Origin: Ulota crispa
Lineage: Eukaryota > Streptophyta > Bryopsida > Orthotrichales > Orthotrichaceae
Direction: 5' to 3'
DNA: 64,000 nt
NCBI GenBank assembly: GCA_963920765.1
Contig: OY987251.1
Coordinates: 7,629,219-7,693,218, forward strand
Shown here: piece after piece, positions 46,317 to 58,921 of the stretch
Layout: each line of letters starts with the position of its first letter
How positions within the stretch are numbered: the stretch's first letter is position 1
The notes under the pieces: model-generated
The model's input: only the letters and a program-made list of their open reading frames with translations
The model's database searches: none
Told to the model about the DNA's origin: nothing
Made by a program: the position numbers and the translations under genes

Positions 46317-49300
46317 ATGAGCGGGGCGAGGTTATGCACCACATTGGCTCACTTAGGGTTCGAGGGATGGCAGCTTCTGGATCCCGACAGCTTCGAGTGG
46401 CCCTTTCAGTACGAGGACACTCGCCCCCTGCTGGACTTCCTCTGCACCAACCTCCGGCCTTCCAATGTGCTCTCGCTTCCCGAGCTTCAACAGTAACACC
46501 TCAAACCCTAACCGACTGTTGTACATTCTAGATAGATACTGTCTTTGATTAATTTGATGATTACTCATACAATGTAAACTTCTAAAAGCACGGCATTCCT
46601 CTTTCTAAACTACATCCTTTTTATTTATAGTTTCTTTCATGTTTAGGAGAACTAAGAATTGCGGTACTCCCTGAGCTTCAACAGTAAAACCTCAAACCCT
46701 AAGCGACTGTTGTACATTTTAGGTGCTGTATCTGATTAACACGATGATTACTCATACAATGTAAACTTCTAAAATCGCTACGTTCCTTTTTCTAAACTAC
46801 ATCTTCTCTGGCCTTCCAATGTGCTCTTGCTCCCTGAGCTTCAACAGTAATACCTCAAACCCGAACCGACTGTTGTGCATTTTAGATATTGTATCTGATT
46901 AACCACGATGATTACTATTCAATGTAAACTTCTAAAATCACGATGTTCCTTTTTCTAAACTACATCTTTTATTTGTTCATACAATGTGCTCTCGCTCCCT
47001 GAGCTTCAACAGTAAAACCTCAAACCCTAAGCGATTGTTGTACATTTTAGATACTGTCTTTGATTAACCACGATGATTACTCAAACAATGTGCTCTCGCT
47101 CCCTGAGCTTCAACAGTAAAATCTCAAACCCTAACCAACCGTCCTACATTTTTATATACTGTCTTTGATTAATACGATGATTACTGTTACAATGTAAACT
47201 TTAAAATCACGATATTCCATTTTCTAGACTACATTTTTTTTGTTTAAAGTTTCTTTCATGTAAGAACTAGGGCATATACTTAAAAGCGCTTTGCGGTATT
47301 TAAGGAGTTTATTCAGAGGCTGCTCGAAATGGTTAGTGGTTAGAAGAACTTCTTCCAAAATTTGAATTTATCGTGTTGATTGGCTTGGTTACAGGTACAA
47401 TGAGCTGAAGGCAGAGGGTAAACTTCTCGAGGTGAGTTGGAAGTTTTTAAGGCATTTTCATGAGTTAATTAACGTTTTTTTGCTTGAAGGTTGAGGATAC
47501 TCTTTGCTGTTGCTTTAAGCTTTTTACTAGTATGTAAGAGTGTGCTTTCATTGCGAGATTACGCAATAGAGCTCAGTAGAGAGATCACTCTGGATACTAT
47601 AAGAGCCAAACTGTCTTGATAACACGGGATTAGGTTCTAATAGTTGTAGTGTTATATGCCTTAATGCTTTTCTTTTCTTTTTGTGGTTTTTGGATTGGAC
47701 ATCAGGGAGAAGATCTTGACTTTGCTTATGGGAGTATCTCTGCGTTTGCAAGCCGGCGGACGAACCAGGAAGCAATATTAGGAGCTGAAGAATCCATCAA
47801 AGAAATTAAGTACGTGTCACCACTGGATAACCTGTCACGAAGTCCTAATTTTTCTGTAATTTTGAAAGAACAAATACTTCCTCCTGGCTCATAGTTTGAA
47901 ATGGCGTGAAATGAAAGTACTGCATTTCTCGTTGTTGAACGATATTCATCACCTCCTCATGTTCTTATGTACACAAGCCTGACAGTTTGCGAGTAACATA
48001 AAAATGTTGGTTCTTCTCAATATAATTGGTGGTTTAGGGTTTAAGGTGACAATAGTCCGTGGTTTGTTGAATCAGGGAGGCAACTGCATCTTACAAAACA
48101 GAAGCTTTAGCTCTTCAGAAACGACTGCAGAGATTGCAGTCACAGCTTGAGTTATTAGGAGGCCAGACCTCGTCTCTCATTCAGGGCCGGAGAGCAAGAA
48201 CTGCTGCAGCAACTGGAGCTGCTGGGAATCTCTCAATGATAGAGGAGAAGCTAGTGGGTAGGAATTTAGAGGTAAAGTATCAGTCTCTTTTGGATGTACT
48301 TAGTTTTCAAGTTCTGAGATTTATTTTCAGTTTATGTTTGTTTTTTTCATTTCGAATGCTTATTTTGATCAGGGGGGTGTCTTTGTTGTCGTGTTTCAGA
48401 TGAACACTGTTTTGGAGAAATTGTCTTCATCAGCTCGTGAACTCGCATACTATCATTCTGGAGAAGGTAGTGCTGGATGGAGCTTTTTTAAAATCAATCA
48501 ATTTTTGTTTTACTTTTAAGAGGAGTGTGTCCATTTTCTGTCACTGTTAATGACTATTTATTTGTTTAGATTAAGTGTTGTGCTATGTAGATGTTGGAGG
48601 ATACTATGATGGGCTATCTCTGAGTTAGTCACTTATGCTATTTGGACGCTTTTTACTCAAGCTGTAGTTGAGGCAATCCATGTAGCATCTAACCATAATC
48701 CTTTTTTTACCGATGGATCAGAGGATGGGATATACATATCTTTTGCTGATTTGCGTCCATACACTAGTCAAGACCAAGCATGTACAAAAGTTCTCAGCGA
48801 GTGGTTCTCCAAGCAATTTGACGTGGTGTGTACCAAGTTCTTCATAAACTCTAAACCCTAAACCTATACATCTGCTCCAATGGTGTCTTCATTTTTTGAT
48901 TGAATTCGGAGTTTCTATAAGCGAAACACGTGGTAACTGAGCAAATTTCCATTTAAGTAATCTGGATTTGGTGCTTAGTAGTTCAGGACTTTAATATGTC
49001 CCCGTTGTGATCGTGTCAAGCTTTGGTATGCAGGGTCCTTCCCGACTTGTGGCTGAGGAAGGAAAATCAAAATGTGCCTGGGTGACTCTCGATGATGTAA
49101 CTAACCGTTTCATAAGAGGTTTGTCGACATACCATTTCGAGTTTATAACTCTTCCTTGATTCTTCCGAGCACACAGTGAATAGGATGAATTGTTCATGTT
49201 GGTTGTTCATTTTAGTTGCTGTAGTTTTGTACCTATACTCAATTTGTATACCTTCAATGGCAGGTGTATGTGAATTTTCCTATAGATCAACAACATTTGG

Positions 49301-52300
49301 ACTTGAAGTTTGTGTGAGTGTCTTTCACCCAAACTTAAGCTGATTTGTGTTTTCTATTGTTTACAGGAGATTCTGAGAGGACTTATCATCGGCGAGTGGT
49401 AGAGCTTCAGCGCCTCAGATCCATGTATGCTATTTAATAAGCTTTTGTTTATTTTTTGAGAGAGTTAAAGTCCTTTTCAGAAAGTCTTGGCTTTCGGCAT
49501 TGTAAGAGGGTAGGATAATGGTGACATGGTAGTTTTCAGTAACTTTTAATTGTGCTCAGTTGGTAAAAAAGACTTGGAACTTTGTGCAGATTTGGTGTAA
49601 GTGAGAGGCAATGGGTTGAAGCTCATGCAGAGAAGGCTAAACAACAAGCTCTGCTACTAACAGCACAGCTTCAATCTTCGGCTGATCAAGCGCATGTGCA
49701 CTCCGATCTTCAAACTCTTAGGTGACCTCCACTTTCATACCACTTGGGTTTTGAATGTTGAATAAACATAAGAGGCTTTTGACGGTTGTGTTGGATGAAA
49801 ATAAAAGTTTGTTTAACCTAGAGCTAGTTTGGGTTTCTGAACTTGTGAATATTGGGGGAAGAATGTTTGCAGGCGTAGGTATACAGATGTTGGAAGCGAA
49901 CTCTATACTCTCATCCAAAAGGAGGAAAAACTACTTTCTGAGGTCATACTTCATTTTCTCTGCCAAATCTTGTATTTTTTTTGAAAAGGAACTGTTCTAA
50001 AGCTTGAATGTTGATTATCCTCTTAAAAAGGTCACGTTTTCGTGAATCAAGCTTAGTTTTTACATTGAAACCTGTTGAACTGATCAATCAGGTCGTTCCA
50101 AATCTTTGTTGGGAGCTCGCTCAACTCCAAGATACTTATATTCTTCAAGGTTAGCTATCAAGTGCTGTGTTAGTAGGATTAGGATTTGCTTATTGTTAAT
50201 GCTGCATGTTGTTATCTACTTGATGGCGTGAATAATAAAAGATTTGTCAGTTTTTTATAGAATGTATCTTAGAGCAGTACTGGATTTTATCTTTTTCTCA
50301 TCAGCTTTTATATTAAATCTTTTGTGTAGGTGATTACGACCTAAAGGTCATGCGACAAGAGTATTACATTTCACAACAGAAGAAGGTGCACTGTCTTCCT
50401 TTTAAGATTTGCCTGAAAAGAAGTTGTGCTTATAACAATCCCTTATCTCATAACGAAGAATTTATCAAGTTTTCATTTACTTGTAGATTTGGAAGGTGTT
50501 CCATATATGCAGACTACCCTTGTATCACTCTGAATTTGAACAAAAACAAAATTTGTCTTTTTCAAAGTGTTATAATCGCTCATCTTATGTATATTTTTTC
50601 TTTTGCAGTTTATTGGCTTTTTGGTGGATCAACTGGCAAGGCATCGGTTTCTTCAAGTGGCTTGCCATCTGGAAAGAAAAACAACAAATGGTGCCTATGA
50701 GCTACTCCGCCTTGTGGAGGCAGAACTGCAAGCCTATACCTCAAACACTTTGGGTCGCATCGTATGTCTCCGAATCCTTTCCAGTGGCACTATGCTTCCG
50801 TTTCAAGCTATTACATGTGCTTTAAGAAAATAGGCGGCGAAATTTTAGCTGAAATACTTATTCAATAAATTTCAAATCCTCTTTGTTACCGTTGTAAGCG
50901 TAGCTTCTGAATGCTGGAAATGTTTCTGTGAGCAGGAGAGATGTGTGGGGTTAACGGTGGCAGCAACCGAGGCCCAAGAACACGGAGGTGTGGATGACCG
51001 GGACACATTCCTTCACCGTGTGCGCGATCTCCTCAATATCCACACAGGTACTTCGTCCAATATTCCCCAATTCATCAGCACGTAACAAAAATGCGAAAGA
51101 CCCAATCCCGTGGCTTTCAGCCGTTTTAGGTGGTTCCAGTATAAGAATGAATTCTGTTCCTCTTATCCCCGCGATTCCACGCGTTAAACCGTATATATTA
51201 TTTGAATACTGAAAACATAAATATATTATGTTGAAGTTTAAATAGAAGGGTGTGAATCATGAGCGTAGATTACACTTGAAGCACTCATTTCTTGCCAGTA
51301 TTTGGATGGCACTTACATTGTAAATGCGTAGTTTGTCAACCCACTGGAATGGGTTTTCTGCCTTAGGTACAGAAACTTTGTACTACTTTATTTAAATACG
51401 CTTTTCTTGTAAAAGTGATTATGAAGAAATGGTGTTAATCTCTTATCTCATGCAGATGAGCAAGGTGGATTGCCACAGTACGTGTCGGCACCAGGTCTTG
51501 TGCAGCAGATAAATCAAGTGCAAGTGGAGCTTGAAACTTTGCGTGATGAGATGCACCATTCTTTACTCCACGACAAACATAAGTGCATCAATGACCTGTA
51601 AGTCTTCAGTTATCTCTGAATCTTCCCTTTTGCATATCAGGTGGATTGTAGATATTGGTGGCGAAACGTGTTTAAACTCATTGCTAGTATAGTTTTTATG
51701 TACAAGAATAGCTTTTTTTACTGTGTCTAAACCTACATAAAATCCCTAAGAACCCGCATGAAGCACCTTTTGAGTTGGCAGGAAAATAAATCTCTGATAC
51801 ATGAAGAAAAACCCCTATGACATCTTGATTTGTAAATCAGCAGTGTTTGCAAACGTGGCTAAATTCAACAAAGCTTCTACCAATTTTTACGTTGCCACAG
51901 AAAACGTGAAAATCAGTGTTGAGTTTATATTATTAGTACATTTTGCAGTGTTTTTAGCCATTTCAGCTGAAAGTCACATTTGCAATCACTCCTTAAGAAT
52001 ATTGGTGTACAACTTTTAGAGCTTTCAAGTAAGGTTTTTCAAGTTTAACATTGCGCAACCTACGTATCGAATTTGCAGGTGTCATGTTATCCACAAAATG
52101 CAACAGCTTTTATTTGCGTCCTCCACTACTGCTCAGCCAATCCTGAGCCCTTGGGTATGTATTGGAGTTTCCTTATTTTCCTATAAACGTGAGCTTGTGT
52201 GATGTAAATTGACTATACCAAGCCCTGCAAGTGCGTTTTGTAAATACCTTTCTCTTTCTCATATCCTTTTTTTTTTGTATTGACTTGATACAGCCACTCA

Positions 52301-53224
52301 TGAAGGAGCTTGGTGAAATGGAGAAAGTGAATTCTCAGCTTTCTTCAGCTATTGAAGAAGTCACTAGAGAGCACCGCGAAAAGGCAGAGGTAAGTGTCAT
52401 AACAGTTGTCCTTGTCATAGTAGCCCATTTCATGACGGAGTTAGAACATTCTTCATAGTTAATACAACTATACCGACAGTATATTAACCTCCAAACTACA
52501 TAATAGTGAAACCCATGCAATTATAGGGAATCCAAGATGTATGAAAAATACACAAAATACGCATTCCAATTGTCTTTTGAATTGTTAAACCGGAATCAAA
52601 AGCACTGCAATAACACAAGTTTTTTTCAATTACTGCGCCCCCCTGCACGAATAATACTAACTTGCGCTAATTCAAGAAATAAGTGAACTTGCAAGGCGCA
52701 TAAGGAAAGTAGTAAAGTAGTTCATGGTAATTTAGATTAATGTACTATCTGTGGGTTACAGTATGTAAATGTCATTTGAAATAGTTTGACGTGTATATCC
52801 AAAATTCCGAAGGGATTTTGCAAGCACATGTCTTAACCATTACTAAGGCTCCAGACAGCAGAATGTTGCAGCCAAAACCTTACTTGGAGAACCACACCTT
52901 CACATTAATTCGATACAGTGTACCCAAATTAGTGTGAAGGGATCTCACACTATTCAAAGTCTTGCATTAAGTGAAATAGCTTGTAATAGCTTGTGTATTA
53001 ACTATGCTTGAATGCTTAAGTTTGAAAGGTATATAAAAGACAGGTAGTATGGAATTGTGTTTTAATGATACACTTGGAATGTTTGTTGACAGATTGTGAA
53101 GCATCACCCTCATGAAGTTGGGAGAGAGAGACAAGTCTTTGTGGACTTTTTCTGTGCACCTGACCGTCTGCGAACGCAAGTGCGAGAGCTTTCAGCCAGA
53201 GTCATGGCTCTGCAATCTCAATAA
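46317..53224 (+). CDS. AUG3: AUGMIN subunit 3 (HAUS3-like)
   Basis: Subunit of the eight-protein augmin complex, which brings gamma-tubulin to existing microtubules in spindle and phragmoplast. Exons: 46317-46492, 47395-47431, 47706-47809, 48076-48271, 48400-48466, 48722-48825, 49034-49118, 49367-49424, 49590-49721, 49873-49942, 50092-50149, 50330-50385, 50609-50761, 50936-51047, 51456-51597, 52079-52154, 52294-52389 and 53093-53224. All 18 close in phase to 617 aa, the usual plant AUG3 length. Hallmarks in order: [103 protein letters not shown], and near the end [19 protein letters not shown]. It is largely predicted coiled coil. Intron 1 (902 bp) contains five copies of its own donor junction. 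Confidence 0.96.
46460..47230 (+). repeat. Five-copy tandem repeat of the AUG3 exon 1/intron 1 donor
   Basis: GAGCTTCAACAGTAA recurs with donor GT at 46493 (real), 46684, 46847, 47012 and 47116. Each copy is followed by ACCTCAAACCC, CTGTTGTACATTTTAGA-like, GATGATTACT and AATGTAAACTT words. Most copies also include part of the upstream exon sequence AATGTGCTCTCGCT. Spacing is 191, 163, 165 and 104 bp. All five GTAA donors are intact. Confidence 0.93.
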
Positions 53225-53566
53225 TAGGTTTGTTTGATGTTTAGTTTTCTTTGTTAAAGATCTTGTACAATATGAAAGTTTAGTTGAAGATTTCGTTCAC
53301 GTTTCAAGGTTTACTTGCCTGTTCTCTTATTTATTCCTGTGCAGTTTATGTTATGAGCCGTTTTATTGCTCAATTAATTACTGAAAGAGTTGAGTTTTTC
53401 CTAATGCTTGCCACCAGCAGTCAAGTATTAGTTTCTAGCTTTTGATGCATGTTTGCTGTAAATGTTGTGTTTGTACAAGACAGTGTCTAGGGAGTCTTTT
53501 GAGCTTTGCTGGCAAATGTTCAGTATTTCTTTTTGAGTGTATGCACTGGATACTGCTTATTTATTA

Positions 53567-54425
53567 GGGAAAATTTGAAAAATACCCCTGTAACTTTTTG
53601 TATTTTGAAAAGTACCCCTGTAAATTTTGAAATTGCAAAAATACCCCTATAGAATTGCAACAATATTGTTGTCTTTTCATAGTTTCATTGTACTCTAGAG
53701 TATTGTTGTGTTAAACAATATTGTTGTGCAGTGATTGCATTGCCACAAGCATGTAAGCAAGTTGGAAAATCATTGTGCATTTTCAAATTGGGAATCAATA
53801 CATGTACCACCCCTTCTTGACTATTCTACCACACCCTTATATATATGGTCAAAATCTACAATATTAAAATAGGTATGGGCCATGAGAAAAACATCAATAA
53901 TTTGAAAATAGAACTTGACATAGAAGATGCAACTTTAAATTTTTTTAGCTTTAGATCCCACTCATAGTATCAATTAAAAAATCTAAATTATGTTTAGTTT
54001 ACTTTTTACTTTTTTAAATTGATACTATGAGCAAGATTAAAAGCTGAAAAACAAAATTACAAAAAACATCTTCTATGTCAAGTTGTATTTTCAAATTATT
54101 GATATTTTTCTTATGGTGCACACTTATTTTAATAATGCAAATAGTGAACATGTATATTAGGGTAAGGTAGAATAGTCAAGAAGGGGTGGTACATGTATTG
54201 ATTCCCAATTTGAAAATGCACAATGATTTTCCAACTTGCTTACATGCTTGTGGCAATGCAATCACTGCACAACAATATTGTTTAACACAACAATACTCTA
54301 GAGTACAATGAAACTATGGAAAGACAACAATACTGAGTTCCACAAGGGTATTTTTGCAATTTCAAAATTTACAGAGGTACTTTTCAAAATATGAAAAAGT
54401 ATAGGGGTATTTTTCAAATTTTCCA
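53567..54425 (+). mobile_element. Long fold-back element with 9-bp target duplication
   Basis: Starts GGGAAAATTTGAAAAATACC and ends with the near complement. TATTTATTA flanks both sides (53558-53566 and 54426-54434). The arms pair over more than 200 bp (for example GCATTGCCACAAGCATGTAA against its complement). A 9-bp duplication with long TIRs fits Mutator-like elements. It contains a second inverted-repeat element at its centre. Non-coding. Confidence 0.8.
53790..54206 (+). mobile_element. Inner TIR element, short relative of 29135-31806
   Basis: Ends GGGAATCAATACATGTACCA and its complement. The interior, with CCACTCATAGTATCAATTAA and AATTGATACTATGAGC, matches 31550-31640. It is either nested in, or the original centre of, the fold-back 53567-54425. 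Confidence 0.65.
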
Positions 54426-54726
54426 TATTTATTAATACTAGAATTAGACCTTTTTGATTAATTAACCAATTTTTATTCAATGATTCAAGTTTCAACTTGT
54501 TTTTTTGCCACTTGATTTGGTTGACTTTCTATTATTTATTAGATCATCCCCCTCATTAATAATAAGATGTATTCTATTGGTAGTTATTTCGTTGTGCTCA
54601 CAAGGCCAAGTTCACATTCTTTTTAAGTAGCACCAAACATCCACAAAATCCATGAGCTTGTACAATTTTTTGCTTAGGATTATACAACTTTTGAGATAAG
54701 GGAACACTTACCCAAAAAAGCCTCCA

Positions 54727-55096
54727 ATAACCCTTAAATAACGGGGTTATCACCATGGCCAAAAGCAAGCTATAAATAGTTGCAAACTACAAGAGAACAC
54801 AATGGTGTGGCAAAGTGCTCACAATCTAATATTATTGCCAAAAGTTGCACAAGTTAGCATTGCACGTTGCCATCATAAAAATTGCAAGCAAGGTAGCATG
54901 GGGGTTTAATAGCATCTCAATGAATCTTCTCATAATCTAGGGTACCTATAAATACAAATGCTTTCAATAATGCCATTATTGGCCTTCTATAATGAAGGCC
55001 GTCTTCACAATCAGTTATATAAATAAATGATATGAAATCATCTTACATCCAACAAACATCAAACAAAAAATGTCAACATTGGCATTTAAGGGTTAA
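54727..55096 (+). mobile_element. TTAA-bounded element (370 bp)
   Basis: Left end ATAACCCTTAAATAACGGGG (one change in TTAA), right end GGCATTTAAGGGTTAA. The interior is related to 20190-20480. No coding capacity. Confidence 0.55.
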
Positions 55097-55099
55097 TTA

Positions 55100-56331
55100 A
55101 GTGTAGCAAGCCAATACATATATCAACAAACTTTTCAAAATGCACATAAGATTTTAAACTAAACAAGTAGACATGAGACCATTATGTTTCTATTGGTAAT
55201 GTGCGCTTGAGCCCCACGCATAGAGTTCCTATTGTTGAACATCAATTTTGCCATAACATCTTGAAAGCTTTCTAGCTATATATAAACTATTTTGTTGTAT
55301 TTTATCCTCTTTCGTGAAACAAAGTGAAATGCAAATTTGATAACCTAAACTCAACTTAATATGTCATCCACACTAATTATAGCCAGTTGGATTTATAGTT
55401 TAGTTACATTTGGAACAACCAAATACGCTATGAGAAGCTATATCCTTGTAACACTGGCTCGCTTTTCAAATACGACACCTACTCAAACTTCCTTAGGGTA
55501 GCTTCAAAGCCTCCTCCCCCTCCAGTCCGAAGCCCATACACAGGAAATCAAGCAAGCCAAGGTATGACAAGAAGAATTAGTGACTGATCAACAGGCTGCA
55601 TCCAGCTAAGTTTGAGTCCTGGCTGATTGAAGTTCTGAAGAAGCAAACCCTAAGCTAGTAGAGCCTAAACATGCTCTCCAGACTCTAACTAGGATACGTC
55701 CTGTAATCCTTTCCTACTTTACAAACCAGAAAATCACACATCTACTAAGCATGACAGATAATCAATCACGATAAGATAAACCTTTCTGCAGCAAGAAATG
55801 CAGTATTTCCTACAGAAACTGCTAATTCCTTCCTACAACAAATCAGTAATGGTTAGTACTGTACAGTTCTCATCCCGAAGACATCCCGTAGACAGCATAC
55901 ACTCTTCCTGTAAGTCTAACCCTAGAAGGACGTGAGAAAGTATTAGAAGGGCTAAACCCTAAACCAGCAAGAGTAACAGCTTTCATGACCTAAATCTACA
56001 TTAGGAGTCAGCAAGTCTCACAGCCCATCCAAACAATGAAATCTCAAGTGTAACTACTAAACCACATTTTAATATCCTGGTTTATGAAGAAATATCTATA
56101 AAGATTTGCTTCAGAGCATGTTTGTTGTGAAACATTCATCTTACCTTGACTAACAAAGCGTAGCATGTTGCAACCAAAATTGACCGAGAGAACACCGGGT
56201 AGTTTCAAACGACGTTTTCAAAAAAAAGGGCTACAACTGCCGTGGAGGGATAAATAAGAGGTGACCTCTCAAACAAATCTGACTTGGATCTATTACCCCT
56301 GTTTCTACTACGACTACACTAAAAATGGCAT
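55100..56331. other. Region downstream of ClpP5
   Basis: AT-rich to about 55430, then more even composition, which may include the ClpP5 3' untranslated region. No gene was recognised. Confidence 0.4.
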
Positions 56332-58921
56332 TTAAGCAGGAGTAGGGCTTGGATCAGCTGACCCGTTGGCAGAGGGTAGAGGCGGAAGAGCTTTCAGTGG
56401 GTTGGAAATGACAGCGTCAATTAGACCATATTCCTTCGCTTCCTTGGCACTCATGAAGAAATCACGGTCCGTGTCTTGCACAATCTTCTCATACGGCTGT
56501 CCAGTGTGGTACGATAGGTAGCCATTCAAATTGGCCTTGTGGTGGAGAATCTCGTTTGCCTGCAAACATTACCAAAACAAGCACTTTTTTTAAACGTCTT
56601 AAGCCTCTAAACGGCCAAAAGTGGTTGCTTTGCATATCTTTAGAAGTTGAAATGATCCTTTAAGTAATGGCAACAAAAAATCCCAATATATAGAAGGAAC
56701 CATAACCATTCGTTTTCAAACAAGAGAAAAACATGTTTTGCAAGTTGCTGTAATCAACAACTATAAGCTTCCAAAGTGGGCTTTCTTTTATGGCTTTGGC
56801 ATTTAGGAAAGATATGAAATATTTCCAAGTTACTGTGAAAGATTACGATAGGGAAATGCAGCTGATGTAAGAAGGGGAATAGTTGCGTTCTAATATACAC
56901 CTGAATTTCAATGTCAGTCTGCTGCCCTTGAGCACCACCCAAAGGCTGATGAATCATGATTCTTGAGTTCGGTAGACTGTATCGTTTACCTACAGTAAAA
57001 AGAAACTGACAATTAATTTAAGGATTACATTTTTAAGAGCTGAGAACTCAGCCCAGCAGCATAATATAAATGTAAAGCATTTTCCAATCTAAAAACAACC
57101 CGCTGACGTGAAAAAAATAAACAATATGATGCAAGGAGCAGTTACAGTAGGATATAAAACAAACATGAAAACAAGCATTACAAAGTATACATATCAAAAA
57201 CTCAGCTATCGGTATAGTGGATGAGAACACAAACCTTTCGTGCCACCGCTAAGCAGAAAAGCTCCCATACTGCATAACGGTCACCACAAACACCAAACAT
57301 TTAGAAAACTTTCAGACCTAATACACACTGACATTTCACTTTCCTTATTCTCGTCAATGGATTCTAAGACGCGCTAAGATATTCTACAGTTGTTAGTCCC
57401 TATTAGAAGAATAAGAGCTTCTTCTGACTGAATCTAGAATACACAGCCATTTTCTCTATATCATTTAAAACTTCAGAAAAGTAGGGCGATCAATTCATTT
57501 CAATTAACCAACAACAAAATCATAAGGATATCTTTAAGAAGAGATTTAAAACCTGGCTGCAAGCCCGACACACACCGTGCTCACATCAGGTCGAATGTGC
57601 CTCATAGTATCAAAGATTGCCATCCCTGTCACAATCATTCATGAAAAGAGTTCTACTTTAATAAACAGGTGTTACAGAGACGCCAGGCTAAATCTATAAA
57701 GTGGCGATTATCGACAATACAAACATAATGCTGAGAAAAAGGGAAAACATCAAGCATTTAATACTGTCTTTTTAGGGTTACCTGCTGTAACAGAACCACC
57801 TGGCGAGTTGACGTACATGACAATATCCTGCCAGAATTACGATAATGAGACGTATAAGAGAGAGCACAATGCGTCAAAACATGCATTTTTTCTCTCCTTT
57901 TTTCATCTTCTATACAGCTTTCATCTCCGAAACAACAGAAGAGAACACGAGAATTCATGCACAAGGAATTTGAATTAAAAACATACTCTGTTTGGATCAG
58001 CAGCATCGAGGTACAACAACTGAGCGACGATCAAATTCGCCATGTCATCATCCACAGCGCCTCCACACCGGATGATTCTCTATCATGCCAAAAAAAAAAA
58101 ACTATCTCAACAACGTCTGCAAAAACTTTCTTAAAAAATGCTCCAAAAGGCACCAGTTCTCAAAACCCTAAATGAACAAGGATTCGTCACCAGTGACTAA
58201 AAATTAAAGAGGCAGAAAGAGACCTGCTGAAACAACTGAGTAATCACGCTCTGAAACCGCTCTGCAAGCATAGGCGGAGGACCTTGTCCACCCTGAGCTC
58301 TTGCAGAGTCCCCTAAAAACCCTGAGCTCGGCACTTCAAGATCATTTCTGTACAAAATTTTCACAAAAACAATTACCAAAAACAATCTTCCATATCAGAT
58401 ACATCAATTCTAAAAACCCTGAGCTCGGCACTTCAAGATCATTTCAGTACAAAATTTTCACAAAACAATTAACCAAAACAATCTTCATATCCAATACATC
58501 AATTCCAAGCAGAGCAAGATGTTTCAACCAATGCTAAAATCAATGAATCCTATTCTCACCTGATGGACCAAACGTTGTAATTAGGAACCACAGCTTCAGG
58601 AGACCAAAATCCCGTGGAGTTAATAGCTGCTCGCGCCACTAACCTCCTGTTACTGCACATACTCAGGGTTTCAAAAGATGCGACATACGAGATTTACTAT
58701 CCATAACATCGCATCACGTTTAAACATCAACAAAAGGCTAAAATCTGGATGTTTTCAAGAGGCGGGAACTAAGTTAAGGAGTCTTACGAAGAAGCGGCAT
58801 GCCGTGCGGGTTGAGGAGGCAAAAAGCAGCAACTGCTGCTCTGTAGCTGGTGGTGCACATTGGTGGAGGTTCGGCAAGGCGTGACGACCGCCACGGGCTT
58901 CACCAGCACCGCATTCGCCAT
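56332..58921 (-). CDS. CLPP5: Plastid ATP-dependent Clp protease proteolytic subunit (ClpP5-like)
   Basis: Nuclear-encoded serine peptidase subunit of the chloroplast Clp core. Minus-strand exons: 58921-58788, 58652-58560, 58347-58224, 58079-57987, 57827-57782, 57625-57553, 57269-57235, 56989-56901 and 56559-56332. All phases close to 304 aa (plant ClpP5 is about 300). Residues 1-45 are rich in Ser/Thr/Val/Pro with no acidic residues, a plausible transit peptide. The peptidase has [51 protein letters not shown] with Ser188, [12 protein letters not shown] with His213, and [20 protein letters not shown] with Asp262. The 25- and 49-residue spacings equal those of E. coli ClpP, so it should be active. 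The choice of P5 over other plastid ClpP paralogues rests on remembered similarity. The frame is open upstream but the only ATG is at 58921. Confidence 0.94.
58313..58505. repeat. Tandem duplication spanning the ClpP5 intron 2/exon 3 acceptor
   Basis: Two units of 97 and 96 bp begin CTAAAAACCCTGAGCTCGGC at 58313 and 58410. Unit 1 includes the first 35 nt of exon 3 and the working acceptor (GTACAG, minus strand). In unit 2 the same place reads GTACTG, so the AG is gone and only one acceptor can be used. Confidence 0.93.
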
